Numbered from the stretch's first letter, positions 1-5,026 are shown. The stretch is 5,304 nt of DNA from WHSM01 sp050701795 (GCA_050701795.1 JBOGDK010000347.1:1-5304); one strand, 5' to 3'. Made by a program: numbers and translations. The notes: a model not told the origin generated them from the sequence alone.

Positions 1-2
1 GG

Positions 3-575
3 TGCCTGTTCGTCGCCGACGAGATCCAGACCGGCCTGGGTCGGCTGGGACGGTGGTGGGGGGTCGGCGACGTACGTCCCGACATGCTGCTGGTCGGCAA
101 GGCGCTCTCCGGAGGCGTGGTTCCGGTAGCCGCGATGGTGGCGACGGCGGAGGTGTTCCGGCCGTACGACAAGGATCCGTTCATCCACACCTCCACCTTC
201 GCGGCCTCCCCGGTGCAGATGGCGGCGGCCCGGGCGAGTATCGAAGCACTGCAGGCCGAGGACGCGGTGGCCAGAGCCGCCGTACTGGGTGCCCGGATCC
301 TCGCCGGGCTCGCCGCCGCCGACCGGTGCGGCCACCTGATCCGGGAGGTACGGGGTGAGGGCCTGCTGATCGGGGTGGAGCTCGCGGACGAGGCGTTGAC
401 CGGCGAGCTGATGCTAAACCTGCTCGACCAGCGGGTGCTGGTGAACCACTCGATGAACAACTCGGCCGTGCTGCGGTTGACCCCGCCGGTGGTGCTCACC
501 GAACCACAGCTGGAGTGGCTGCTGGACGGGTTCGACCGGGCGTTCACGGCATTGGCGCGACAGTTTCCTTCCTGA
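3..575 (+). CDS. Class III (PLP-dependent) aminotransferase, C-terminal half, cut by the window start
   Basis: The open frame enters from the left edge, so the start and the N-terminal half lie outside the window; 190 residues are visible. The first residues read CLFVADEIQTGLGR, the class III (ornithine/GABA/putrescine-type) aminotransferase motif. Its Asp (residue 6 here) contacts the PLP pyridine nitrogen. GKALSGG follows, and its Lys (residue 33, codon 99-101) is the expected Schiff-base lysine. STFAASP occupies the place of the family's usual TFGGNP phosphate-contact segment. The C-terminal domain has VRGEGLLIGVEL and VLRLTPPVVLTEPQ, both typical of the fold. The reaction should be amino-group transfer between an amine or amino acid and an oxo acid or aldehyde in the cytoplasm; the substrate cannot be read from this half. 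The SRPBCC gene begins 47 bases after the stop on the same strand, so the gene probably belongs to the same transcript. The family call is secure; the substrate is unknown. Confidence 0.93.
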   Translation, partial: CLFVADEIQTGLGRLGRWWGVGDVRPDMLLVGKALSGGVVPVAAMVATAEVFRPYDKDPFIHTSTFAASPVQMAAARASIEALQAEDAVARAAVLGARILAGLAAADRCGHLIREVRGEGLLIGVELADEALTGELMLNLLDQRVLVNHSMNNSAVLRLTPPVVLTEPQLEWLLDGFDRAFTALARQFPS

Positions 576-622
576 CCTCCGTGGCCCGGGGTCCCGGTGC
601 CGCCCGACCCGAAAGGTTCCCG

Positions 623-1123
623 ATGCGATCGGTCACCGTGAATGCCGTGGTGCTCGCCCGGGAGTGCCGGGAGGTCTTCGACACCGTCGCGGACTTCGTG
701 CGCTACCCGGACCTGGTGGACGCGGTACGGTCGGTGTCCGTCGAGCCCACGGACACCGACGGGGTGCTGCTCAGCCACTGGGAGGTCTACTTCCGCAACG
801 GCATCCTGCGGTGGAGCGAGTCGGACCGGTTGGACCCCGGCGGGCTGCGGATCGACTTCGACCAGACCGACGGTGACTTCGACACGTTCCGCGGCGACTG
901 GCAGCTACGGCAGGCAGGTGCCGACACCGAGGTGGTGTTCCACGCGGAGTTCGACTTCGGGGTGCCCAGCCTCGCCAGCATCATCGACCCGGTTGCGGTA
1001 CGGGTACTCACCGAGAACATGGAGCTGATCCTGCTCGGCCTGTTCGATCAGAAGGTGACATTCGGGCGAGCGGACGCGACGCTGGACCGTACCGGCGCGT
1101 TGTCCGAGAGGAGGGGCGCATGA
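623..1123 (+). CDS. SRPBCC-fold protein (START/polyketide cyclase/COQ10-like), small hydrophobic-ligand binding
   Basis: This encodes 166 residues. The ATG at 623 is chosen because GAAAGG (611-616) lies 6 bases upstream and the product then begins directly with the first beta strand (MRSVTVNAVVLA). An in-frame ATG at 515 lies inside the aminotransferase gene and would add a Pro/Arg-rich stretch unlike the family. The order fits the helix-grip fold: strand 1, a helix with VFDTVADFVRYPDLVDAV (residues 18-35), a run of strands including SHWEVYFRNGILRWSESDRLDP (51-72) and FDTFRGDWQL (86-95), then a long C-terminal helix (about 118-142). Such proteins bind lipids, polyketides or quinones in a central cavity. 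Some are aromatase/cyclases and others only carry ligand. No catalytic residue can be assigned by eye. The stop overlaps the hydrolase start in ATGA, so translation is probably coupled. The fold is likely; the ligand is not known. Confidence 0.85.
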   Translation: MRSVTVNAVVLARECREVFDTVADFVRYPDLVDAVRSVSVEPTDTDGVLLSHWEVYFRNGILRWSESDRLDPGGLRIDFDQTDGDFDTFRGDWQLRQAGADTEVVFHAEFDFGVPSLASIIDPVAVRVLTENMELILLGLFDQKVTFGRADATLDRTGALSERRGA

Positions 1124-1983
1124 GCGGCCTTGGCGACCGGCACACGGTACGCACCAGCATCGGGGACGTCGACTACCACGTACGCGGCTCGGGTCGCACC
1201 ATGGTGTTCGTCCACGGACTGCTCGCCAACGCGGTGCTCTGGTCCGATGTGGTCTCCGAGCTGGCCGCTGGCTACCGGTGCGTCTGCGTCGACCTGCCGC
1301 TCGGCTCGCACCGGCTCGCGGCCGACCCGGACGCCGAGCTGACCCCGGCGACGGTGGCGTCCGCGCTGGCGGAGGTGCTGGAGGCGGTGGCGCCTGATGG
1401 CGCGGTGCTGGTGGCGAATGACACCGGGGGAGTGCTCGCCCAGATCGTCGCCACCACGACGCCGGAACGGCTGGACGGGCTGGTCCTGACGCCGTGCGAC
1501 CTGTACGCGAACTTCCTGCCGTGGATGTTGCGCTACATCCAGGTGCTGGCCCGGGTGCCGGGCGGAGTGTGGCTGATGGCCACGCTGCTGCGGTTCGGTT
1601 GGCTGCGCCGGTTGCCGATCGCGTACGGCTGGCTGGTACGGCGCCTCCTCACCCCGCAGGAGTGGGACTCCTTCCTGCGCCCGGCGACCGGGAGCCCGGC
1701 GGTACGCCGTGACCTCGGAAAGTTCCTGCGTGCGATATCGACCCGGTACACCCGTGGGACCGCGCAGCGGTTGCCTGAGTTCGAGAAACCGACCCTGTTC
1801 GCATGGGCGGACACACATCGGATCTTCCCGGTCGCGCACGCCCGCCGACTCGCCGGGTCGATGCCCGACGCCGAGGTACGTGCCGTACCGGACAGCTACG
1901 CGTTCCTGCCGATGGACAAGCCGGCGGCGCTGTCAGGTCTGATCGACGAATTCGTCTCGACCCGGCTCGGGGCCGCCCGCTGA
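1120..1983 (+). CDS. Alpha/beta hydrolase with Asp at the nucleophile elbow and an atypical triad
   Basis: This encodes 287 residues starting at the ATG that overlaps the previous stop by 4 bases. AGGAGG (1109-1114) is 5 bases upstream. MVFVHGLLAN (residues 28-37) is the oxyanion-hole strand-loop with the HG pair. VLVANDTGGVLAQ (97-109) is the nucleophile elbow, with Asp101 where serine hydrolases have Ser; Asp is used in haloalkane and fluoroacetate dehalogenases and in epoxide hydrolases. A helical cap of about 130-215 is rich in Leu, Trp and Arg. The C-terminal part reads FAWADTHRIFP (227-237) and VPDSYAFLPMDKP (256-268). In the common pattern the first holds the acid just before the R of DR, here His233, with Asp231 two residues earlier. 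The second normally holds the catalytic His, here Ala261. The fold is clear, but activity and substrate are uncertain. It may be a non-canonical hydrolase or a dead one acting on the operon's product. Confidence 0.88.
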   Translation: MSGLGDRHTVRTSIGDVDYHVRGSGRTMVFVHGLLANAVLWSDVVSELAAGYRCVCVDLPLGSHRLAADPDAELTPATVASALAEVLEAVAPDGAVLVANDTGGVLAQIVATTTPERLDGLVLTPCDLYANFLPWMLRYIQVLARVPGGVWLMATLLRFGWLRRLPIAYGWLVRRLLTPQEWDSFLRPATGSPAVRRDLGKFLRAISTRYTRGTAQRLPEFEKPTLFAWADTHRIFPVAHARRLAGSMPDAEVRAVPDSYAFLPMDKPAALSGLIDEFVSTRLGAAR

Positions 1984-2000
1984 CCGGCGATCGTCATGAT

Positions 2001-2016
2001 CTCGCCATCCGGCGAG
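2001..2016 (+). terminator. Hairpin after the hydrolase gene, possible terminator
   Basis: CTCGCC and GGCGAG pair over a 4-base loop (ATCC), 17 bases after the hydrolase stop. The stem is only 6 bp and no T-run follows, so this is a weak call. High-GC actinomycetes often end transcripts at hairpins without a U-tract. Confidence 0.35.
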
Positions 2017-2045
2017 CTGAGGCGGACGGCCCGGCAGCGCCTGCA

Positions 2046-2072
2046 GTGACCGCCGGCGCGCTCGGCGATCAC
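2046..2072 (-). terminator. 9-bp-stem hairpin after the Cys-rich peptide gene, likely terminator
   Basis: Read on the minus strand, GTGATCGCC pairs with GGCGGTCAC around a 9-base loop. This gives a 9-bp stem with a single G-U wobble. In plus-strand RNA the same position would be a C-A mismatch, so the structure favours the minus transcript. It starts 11 bases past the peptide's TAG and lies between two convergent operons. No U-tract is present. Confidence 0.5.
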
Positions 2073-2083
2073 CCCGCGGCGCT

Positions 2084-2155
2084 CTAGCAGCAGTCGCAGT
2101 CGCAATCGGCGCAGTCCGCGCCGTCGCAGCAGCAGGATTCCTTGACCTCGGTCAC
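2084..2155 (-). CDS. 23-residue Cys-rich, metallothionein-like micropeptide
   Basis: A GTG at 2155 opens a 24-codon frame ending in TAG (2086-2084). The product starts MTEVKE and continues SCCCDGADCADCDCDCC. It has 8 Cys (positions 8, 9, 10, 15, 18, 20, 22, 23) and 5 Asp, and no aromatic residue. That density of Cys with alternating Asp suggests thiolate binding of a soft or borderline metal ion in the cytoplasm; this is inferred from composition, and I do not recognise the family. The gene begins 5 bases after the merR stop, behind a near-perfect ribosome binding site that contains that stop, so it should be co-transcribed and translationally coupled with merR. A hairpin follows it. A second in-frame GTG at 2164 would overlap the merR stop as GTGA and add three residues, but the spacing of the binding site favours 2155. 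Caution: repeated TGC/GAC codons make the stretch low-complexity. Confidence 0.72.
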   Translation of the reverse strand: MTEVKESCCCDGADCADCDCDCC

Positions 2156-2160
2156 AGCGT

Positions 2161-2171
2161 TCACCTCCCTT
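2161..2171 (-). promoter_or_regulatory. Strong ribosome binding site of the micropeptide, containing the merR stop codon
   Basis: On the minus strand this reads AAGGGAGGTGA, one base from the complement of the 16S rRNA 3' end. The GGAGG core lies 8 bases before the GTG at 2155. Its last three bases are the TGA of merR, so ribosomes ending merR stop on top of the next gene's initiation site. This decides the peptide start and supports its being a real gene. Confidence 0.75.
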
Positions 2172-2595
2172 CCTCTGGTGGGCACCAGCTGACGCCGGGG
2201 CCCGGAGGCGGGCAGGACATTGACGGCAGCGCGTCGGCCATCGCCACCATCTCGGTACGCAGTGCCGACAGCCGGGCCAGCTCGGCATCCAGGTCGGCGA
2301 GCCGGCGCCGCAGCAACTGCTCGGCGGGCTCACAGGGACACTCGCCGGTGTCACGTACCGCGAGCAGGTCGGCGATGTCCCGGAGGCTGAGTCCGAGTCG
2401 CTGACAGCCCTGGATGAAGTGCAGCCGCTCCACCGCGTCCGGCGGGTACGTGCGGTACCCCGAGGCGGTACGGGGCGGAGCCGGCAACAATCCTTCGCGC
2501 TCGTAGTAGCGGATCGTGTCGGGGGTGGCTCCGGCGGCCGAGGCCAGCTCGCCGACCCGGAGGCCGTACCCGGTCGGGGTTGTCGTGGTGCTCAT
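2161..2595 (-). CDS. MerR-family transcriptional regulator, heavy-metal type
   Basis: This encodes 144 residues from the ATG at 2595. The N-terminal winged helix-turn-helix is clear: LRVGELASAAGATPDTIRYYEREGLL (residues 12-37), then ASGYRTY (44-50), DAVERLHFIQGCQRLGLSL (53-71) and a dimerisation helix from about 90 to 122. Cysteines sit where metal-sensing MerR proteins carry them. CPC (86-88) lies just before the dimer helix, near the Cys79 of ZntR and Cys82 of MerR, and C128/C138 flank a C-terminal loop (MSCPP...WCPP), as in ZntR, CueR and MerR. A Cys at the first site is usual in sensors of divalent ions and is Ser in the Cu(I)/Ag(I) sensor CueR, so a divalent ion is the better guess; the metal itself cannot be named. 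The start codon lies at the expected transcription start of a 19-bp-spacer promoter, so the mRNA is probably leaderless. The last codons form the ribosome binding site of the Cys-rich peptide. It likely regulates itself and that peptide. Confidence 0.93.
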   Translation of the reverse strand: MSTTTTPTGYGLRVGELASAAGATPDTIRYYEREGLLPAPPRTASGYRTYPPDAVERLHFIQGCQRLGLSLRDIADLLAVRDTGECPCEPAEQLLRRRLADLDAELARLSALRTEMVAMADALPSMSCPPPGPGVSWCPPEEGR

Positions 2596-2601
2596 GAATC
2601 G

Positions 2602-2633
2602 AACCTAAACCTTGGAGTCGGCTCCAAGGTCAA
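2602..2633 (-). promoter_or_regulatory. merR promoter with 19-bp spacer and palindromic MerR operator
   Basis: On the minus strand, TTGACC (2633-2628) is the -35 and TTAGGT (2608-2603) the -10, separated by 19 bp. This long spacer is characteristic of promoters that MerR proteins activate by underwinding. The operator is a 9-bp inverted repeat, ACCTTGGAG (2609-2617) and CTCCAAGGT (2622-2630), with 4 bases between the arms, lying across the spacer. From the -10, transcription should begin around 2595-2597, at the A of the merR ATG, giving a leaderless transcript. TAGGTT, shifted by one base, is an alternative -10 with a 20-bp spacer. Confidence 0.85.
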
Positions 2634-2638
2634 GCGAT
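2617..2638. repeat. 22-bp direct repeat, copy 1 (at the merR operator)
   Basis: This is identical over 22 bases to 3290-3311. On the plus strand it starts GTCGGCTCC and ends AAGCGAT. This copy is part of the complete merR promoter: it carries one operator arm and the -35 hexamer. The flanking bases differ from the other copy on both sides (A before and G after here; G before and C after in copy 2). The pair brackets the toxin-antitoxin genes, whose toxin stop is 8 bases inside this copy. Confidence 0.9.
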
Positions 2639-2646
2639 GGTGCGCG

Positions 2647-2961
2647 CTATCCCAGGCCGAGGACGACGCGGAGGGCGCTGTCGACCTCGGCGAGTTCGGT
2701 GATGGTGAGCCGGCCAGCGTGCTCGCCGAGACGTTCCGGGTCGACCGCCGCTGTCTGTTCCACGAGCACCCTCGTGGTCTTTCCGTTCAACTCGATCTCA
2801 GGACGGAAGCTGGCCGGACGGGCACTGGTGGATGTCGGAGCGACCAGCCAGGTGGACAGGGGCAACAGGTCGGACTGCACGACGACCGCGTACCGGTGCC
2901 CTCGCTGCTCGTGGCCGCGAGTGTCACGGGGCGCTCGCAGCCGGTACACGTCACCACGCAC
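2647..2961 (-). CDS. PemK/MazF-family toxin, type II toxin-antitoxin system
   Basis: This encodes 104 residues, a normal length for MazF. The GTG at 2961 is chosen because it places the family's opening RGDVY immediately after the start; a GGAG lies 11 bases upstream. An ATG at 3054 in the same frame would add a Pro/Arg/Cys-rich stretch read across the antitoxin gene. Family marks in order: RGDVYRLR (2-9), RGHEQRGHRYAVVVQSD (15-31) with the conserved Arg23, WLVAPTSTSARP (38-49) with the Ser/Thr-rich active-site strand, TRVLVEQ (63-69), then the last helix and VVLGLG. Members are endoribonucleases that cut mRNA or other RNA at short motifs and stop growth when the antitoxin is lost. It overlaps the antitoxin stop by 11 bases, the usual antitoxin-first order with coupled translation. 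The cleavage motif cannot be predicted. It appears intact. Confidence 0.93.
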   Translation of the reverse strand: MRGDVYRLRAPRDTRGHEQRGHRYAVVVQSDLLPLSTWLVAPTSTSARPASFRPEIELNGKTTRVLVEQTAAVDPERLGEHAGRLTITELAEVDSALRVVLGLG

Positions 2962-3181
2962 GCAGCGACTCCATGTCGGCCCGCACGTTGCGCATCTCCG
3001 CGCGGTCGTCGGGATCGGCGGCAAGCTCCTCGGCCTCGGCGCGGAGCCGCTCACTCTGCCTGGCCCGGTGCGCGGCGAGGATGGCTTCCCGGATCACCGC
3101 GGACTGGCTGCGGCCGTCTTCTGTCAACTCGGCGAGCGCCCGCTCCACCTCGCGATCCGCTCTGACGGTAATCGTACTCAT
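2951..3181 (-). CDS. Ribbon-helix-helix (CopG/Arc-type) antitoxin
   Basis: This encodes 76 residues from the ATG at 3181. The N-terminus STITVRAD (2-9) is the beta strand of an RHH DNA-binding domain. It is followed by the two-helix part REVERALAEL...GRSQSAVIREAILAA (10-38), with the GRSQSAVIREA turn typical of the fold. The second half is a charged helical tail (RQSERLRAEAEEL...RADMESLRAW) that would wrap around the toxin. The frame stays open to an ATG at 3247, but those codons are AT-rich and carry promoter-like sequence, so that start is rejected. No ribosome binding site precedes 3181, yet a TACACT -10 lies 7 bases upstream, which fits leaderless expression. It is expected to bind the toxin and repress their shared promoter. 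Confidence 0.88.
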   Translation of the reverse strand: MSTITVRADREVERALAELTEDGRSQSAVIREAILAAHRARQSERLRAEAEELAADPDDRAEMRNVRADMESLRAW

Positions 3182-3210
3182 GGCAACAAGTGTATGCGCA
3201 TTCGTATTCG
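3182..3210 (-). promoter_or_regulatory. Putative promoter/operator of the toxin-antitoxin pair
   Basis: On the minus strand TACACT (3194-3189) is a -10 candidate 7 bases from the antitoxin ATG, so the message may be leaderless; no good -35 is visible. Overlapping it is the 8-bp palindrome ATGCGCAT (3194-3201). Just upstream are two ATTCG units 6 bases apart (3200-3204 and 3206-3210, plus strand). RHH antitoxins bind short repeated or palindromic sites at this position. The segment is clearly more AT-rich than the genes around it. Confidence 0.45.
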
Positions 3211-3289
3211 CAGCTGTAGTACAAACCCGTTTCCGGGCGCTAGCCATGGCAGGGAGACATCGGCTACGAGCCCTACGGACGGTGCTGCG

Positions 3290-3311
3290 GTCGGCTCCAA
3301 GGTCAAGCGAT
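3290..3311. repeat. 22-bp direct repeat, copy 2 (at the oxidase stop codon)
   Basis: This is a perfect copy of 2617-2638. It contains the last two sense codons and the TGA (3305-3303) of the FAD oxidase, a TTGACC hexamer and only one arm of the merR operator, so it is a truncated, orphan piece of that promoter. It lies 108 bases upstream of the antitoxin start. Confidence 0.9.
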
Positions 3312-4973
3312 CAGGACTCCCGGATTCAGGATTCCGGCCGGGTCGAGAGCCCGCTTGGCGGCCCGGAGCGCGAGCGCGAACGGTTCCGGGCGCTGCCGGT
3401 CGTACCAGGGGCGGTGGTCACGGCCGACGGCGTGGTGGTGGGTGATGCTGGCGCCGTACCGGTGCAGGATCTCACTGGCCGCGGCCTTGATCTCGTCCCA
3501 CATCGCGACCTCGGAGCCCGGGCGGCCCGGGGCGATCACCGTGAAGTACGGTGCCGCGCCATCCGGGTACACGTGCGTGAATCGGCAGTTGATCATCCCG
3601 GGGGTGCCGCAGACCCGCTCGATCACGGCTCCCAGCTCATCGCGCACGGCGTGGTACAGCGGCAGTACGGAGCCCCACGTGCACGCGGTCTCGAAGGTCT
3701 CCACCACCGCGCCGAGACGTACCAGGCCGTCCCGGAGGTACGGCATCCGCAGGAACGCCGTACGCCACGCGGCAACCGCGTCGGTGCCTGACCCGCCCGC
3801 CACGCCCGTGCCTGGGCCGCCGGGCGGGCCCGGGACTCCGCCGTGCCCCGCGGCGATGTCGACCACCTGGGAGAGCGGCCCGTCGACGGGAAGGTGCGCG
3901 GACTCGAAGCCGAGCACCAGTACGCTCTGCCCGGCTTCACTGCCACCCGGTCCGGCGCCGGACAGCAGCGCCTCGCCGGGATCGAGTAGCCGGCAGTTGG
4001 CGGGATGCAGTCCGGACTGTGCGATGTCGCGCACCGCCGCCACGGCGTCGTCGAAGGAGCCGAACCGTGCCGCCGCCGAGGCGCGGTACGCGGGGCGGGC
4101 CTGGACCCGTACCCAGGCTTCGGTGATCACACCGAGGATCCCCTCGGAGCCGAGGAACAGCCGGTCGGGTGACGGTCCAGCTCCGGAGCCCGGCAGCCGC
4201 CAGGATTCGTTCACCCCGACCGGGGTCACCACCCGCAGCGACTCGACGAAGTCGTCGAGGTGGGTGTGGAGGGTGGCGTAGTGGCCCCCGGACCGGGTCG
4301 CCAGCCAGCCGCCGAGGGTGGAGAACTCGAAGCTCTGCGGAAAGTGCCGCAGGGTGAGGCCGTGACTCTTGAGCTGGGATTCCAGGACGGGGCCGAGGGC
4401 GCCGGCCTGGATCCGCGCGGCCCGGCTGGTGGTGTCGACCTCCAGAACCTGGTCAAGGCGGGTCAGGTCGAGGCTGATGACCCCGCGCCGGTCACCCGGG
4501 TCCCGGCACTCGACTCCACCGACGACGGAGGAGCCGCCACCGTACGGGACCACCGCGACGTCCTCCGACGCCGCCCAGTCGAGCAGATCGACGATGTGTT
4601 GTTCGGTCTCGGGACGCGCCACCAGGTCGGGGGCGGCACCGAGGTCGCCGCGCAGTGCGCGTACCACGTCCCGGTAGGCCTTGCCGTAGGTATGACCGGC
4701 GCGATCGGTCGGGTCGTCGGACAGCAGCGGTGCCAACGTCGTCGGCGGCACCAGGCGGGACGGGCGCAGCGGCACGGCCGTCACCGTGGGGACCACCCGC
4801 GGTGTGTTGCGAAGCCCCGGCATCAGCGGCGCCAGCGCGGCGCATTCCGCGTCGCTGAGAGCCGATTCCTGCCAGCCCCAGCCCCACCACGATCGGCGGG
4901 CTCCCGCGGACCGTGCCCGCGCGCGATGTGGCGCCGGCTGGTCCGCGGAGGCTCCTCTGCCCGTCATGAGCAT
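3303..4973 (-). CDS. FAD-binding oxidase of the VAO/PCMH type, alkyl-DHAP synthase-like
   Basis: This encodes 556 residues from the ATG at 4973; another ATG two codons later (4967) is equally possible. No clear ribosome binding site is seen, only a G-rich run 9 bases upstream. The frame runs back to 5186, but that part overlaps the upstream gene and is Cys/Ser/Pro-rich, unlike the family. Motifs: RRSWWGWGW near the N-terminus (26-34); the FAD pyrophosphate loop PYGGGSSVVGG (143-153); LGGWLATRSGGHYAT (220-234); RLPGSGAGPSPDR and GSEGILGVITEA (259-286); TFETACTWG; and HHHAVGRDHRPWYDRQRP (HHH at 512-514), matching the His triplet of alkyldihydroxyacetonephosphate synthase; then LDPAGILNPG. AGPS swaps the acyl chain of acyl-DHAP for a fatty alcohol to start ether lipids. 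Bacterial relatives may act on other substrates, so only the family is claimed. A Gly/Pro-rich segment near residues 375-400 looks like an inserted linker. The stop lies in a 22-bp repeat. Confidence 0.92.
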   Translation of the reverse strand: MLMTGRGASADQPAPHRARARSAGARRSWWGWGWQESALSDAECAALAPLMPGLRNTPRVVPTVTAVPLRPSRLVPPTTLAPLLSDDPTDRAGHTYGKAYRDVVRALRGDLGAAPDLVARPETEQHIVDLLDWAASEDVAVVPYGGGSSVVGGVECRDPGDRRGVISLDLTRLDQVLEVDTTSRAARIQAGALGPVLESQLKSHGLTLRHFPQSFEFSTLGGWLATRSGGHYATLHTHLDDFVESLRVVTPVGVNESWRLPGSGAGPSPDRLFLGSEGILGVITEAWVRVQARPAYRASAAARFGSFDDAVAAVRDIAQSGLHPANCRLLDPGEALLSGAGPGGSEAGQSVLVLGFESAHLPVDGPLSQVVDIAAGHGGVPGPPGGPGTGVAGGSGTDAVAAWRTAFLRMPYLRDGLVRLGAVVETFETACTWGSVLPLYHAVRDELGAVIERVCGTPGMINCRFTHVYPDGAAPYFTVIAPGRPGSEVAMWDEIKAAASEILHRYGASITHHHAVGRDHRPWYDRQRPEPFALALRAAKRALDPAGILNPGVLIA

Positions 4974-5008
4974 CGATCGTGGCCCCCCGGGGCGGGGCTG
5001 GCAAGCGC

Positions 5009-5026
5009 CCGAGCTTTGCGGCTCGG
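5009..5026 (-). other. Intergenic hairpin between the edge gene and the oxidase
   Basis: CCGAGC and GCTCGG pair perfectly over a 6-base loop in the 70-base gap between the upstream stop (5044) and the oxidase ATG. A second GC-rich foldback (GCCCC with GGGGC, within 4982-4998) lies closer to the ATG. They could end the upstream transcript or shape the oxidase leader; no T-run follows either one. Confidence 0.4.

Larger units (their letters stand above)
2639..3311. mobile_element. Putative inserted toxin-antitoxin cassette (insert plus one repeat copy, 673 bp)
   Basis: The segment from the end of one 22-bp repeat to the end of the other holds only a RHH antitoxin, a PemK/MazF toxin and their promoter region. 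Removing it rejoins the oxidase end to an intact merR promoter, with the oxidase TGA falling inside the merR -35 TTGACC. Both neighbouring genes are complete as they stand, as expected for an insertion that duplicates its target. No recombinase, transposase or terminal inverted repeat is visible, so the cassette cannot move itself. A duplication formed during break repair, or integration by an enzyme supplied elsewhere, are both possible. The repeat is seen; the insertion is inferred. Confidence 0.5.

Noticed and set aside
515..622. Upstream start for the SRPBCC protein at 515
   Set aside because: It lies within the aminotransferase gene and adds a Pro/Arg-rich stretch; the ATG at 623 has a ribosome binding site and begins at the first strand of the fold.
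1048..1839. Minus-strand frame of 263 codons opposite the hydrolase
   Set aside because: It is Arg/Gln/His-rich antisense shadow; the plus-strand hydrolase has motifs, a ribosome binding site and operon overlap.
2087..2137. Cys-rich stretch as only a GCAGTC-type simple repeat
   Set aside because: The units are imperfect (interrupted by codons for Gly, Ala and Glu/Ser) and the frame has a strong start signal, merR coupling and a terminator-like hairpin; it is kept as a caution rather than as the explanation.
1896..2354. Minus-strand frame overlapping merR and the micropeptide in another register
   Set aside because: It reads merR out of frame and shows Arg/Leu runs; the merR and peptide frames have domain and start-signal support.
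3182..3247. Antitoxin start at 3247
   Set aside because: Codons here are AT-rich with no ribosome binding site, and the RHH strand begins directly after the ATG at 3181.
2639..3289. Terminal inverted repeats marking a transposon around the TA pair
   Set aside because: The inner ends of the segment do not pair as inverted repeats and no transposase is encoded, so it is not called an insertion sequence.
2832..3791. Long plus-strand frame across the TA genes and the oxidase end
   Set aside because: It crosses three real genes and the AT-rich TA promoter, has a biased Arg/Ser/Ala composition and no recognisable domain.
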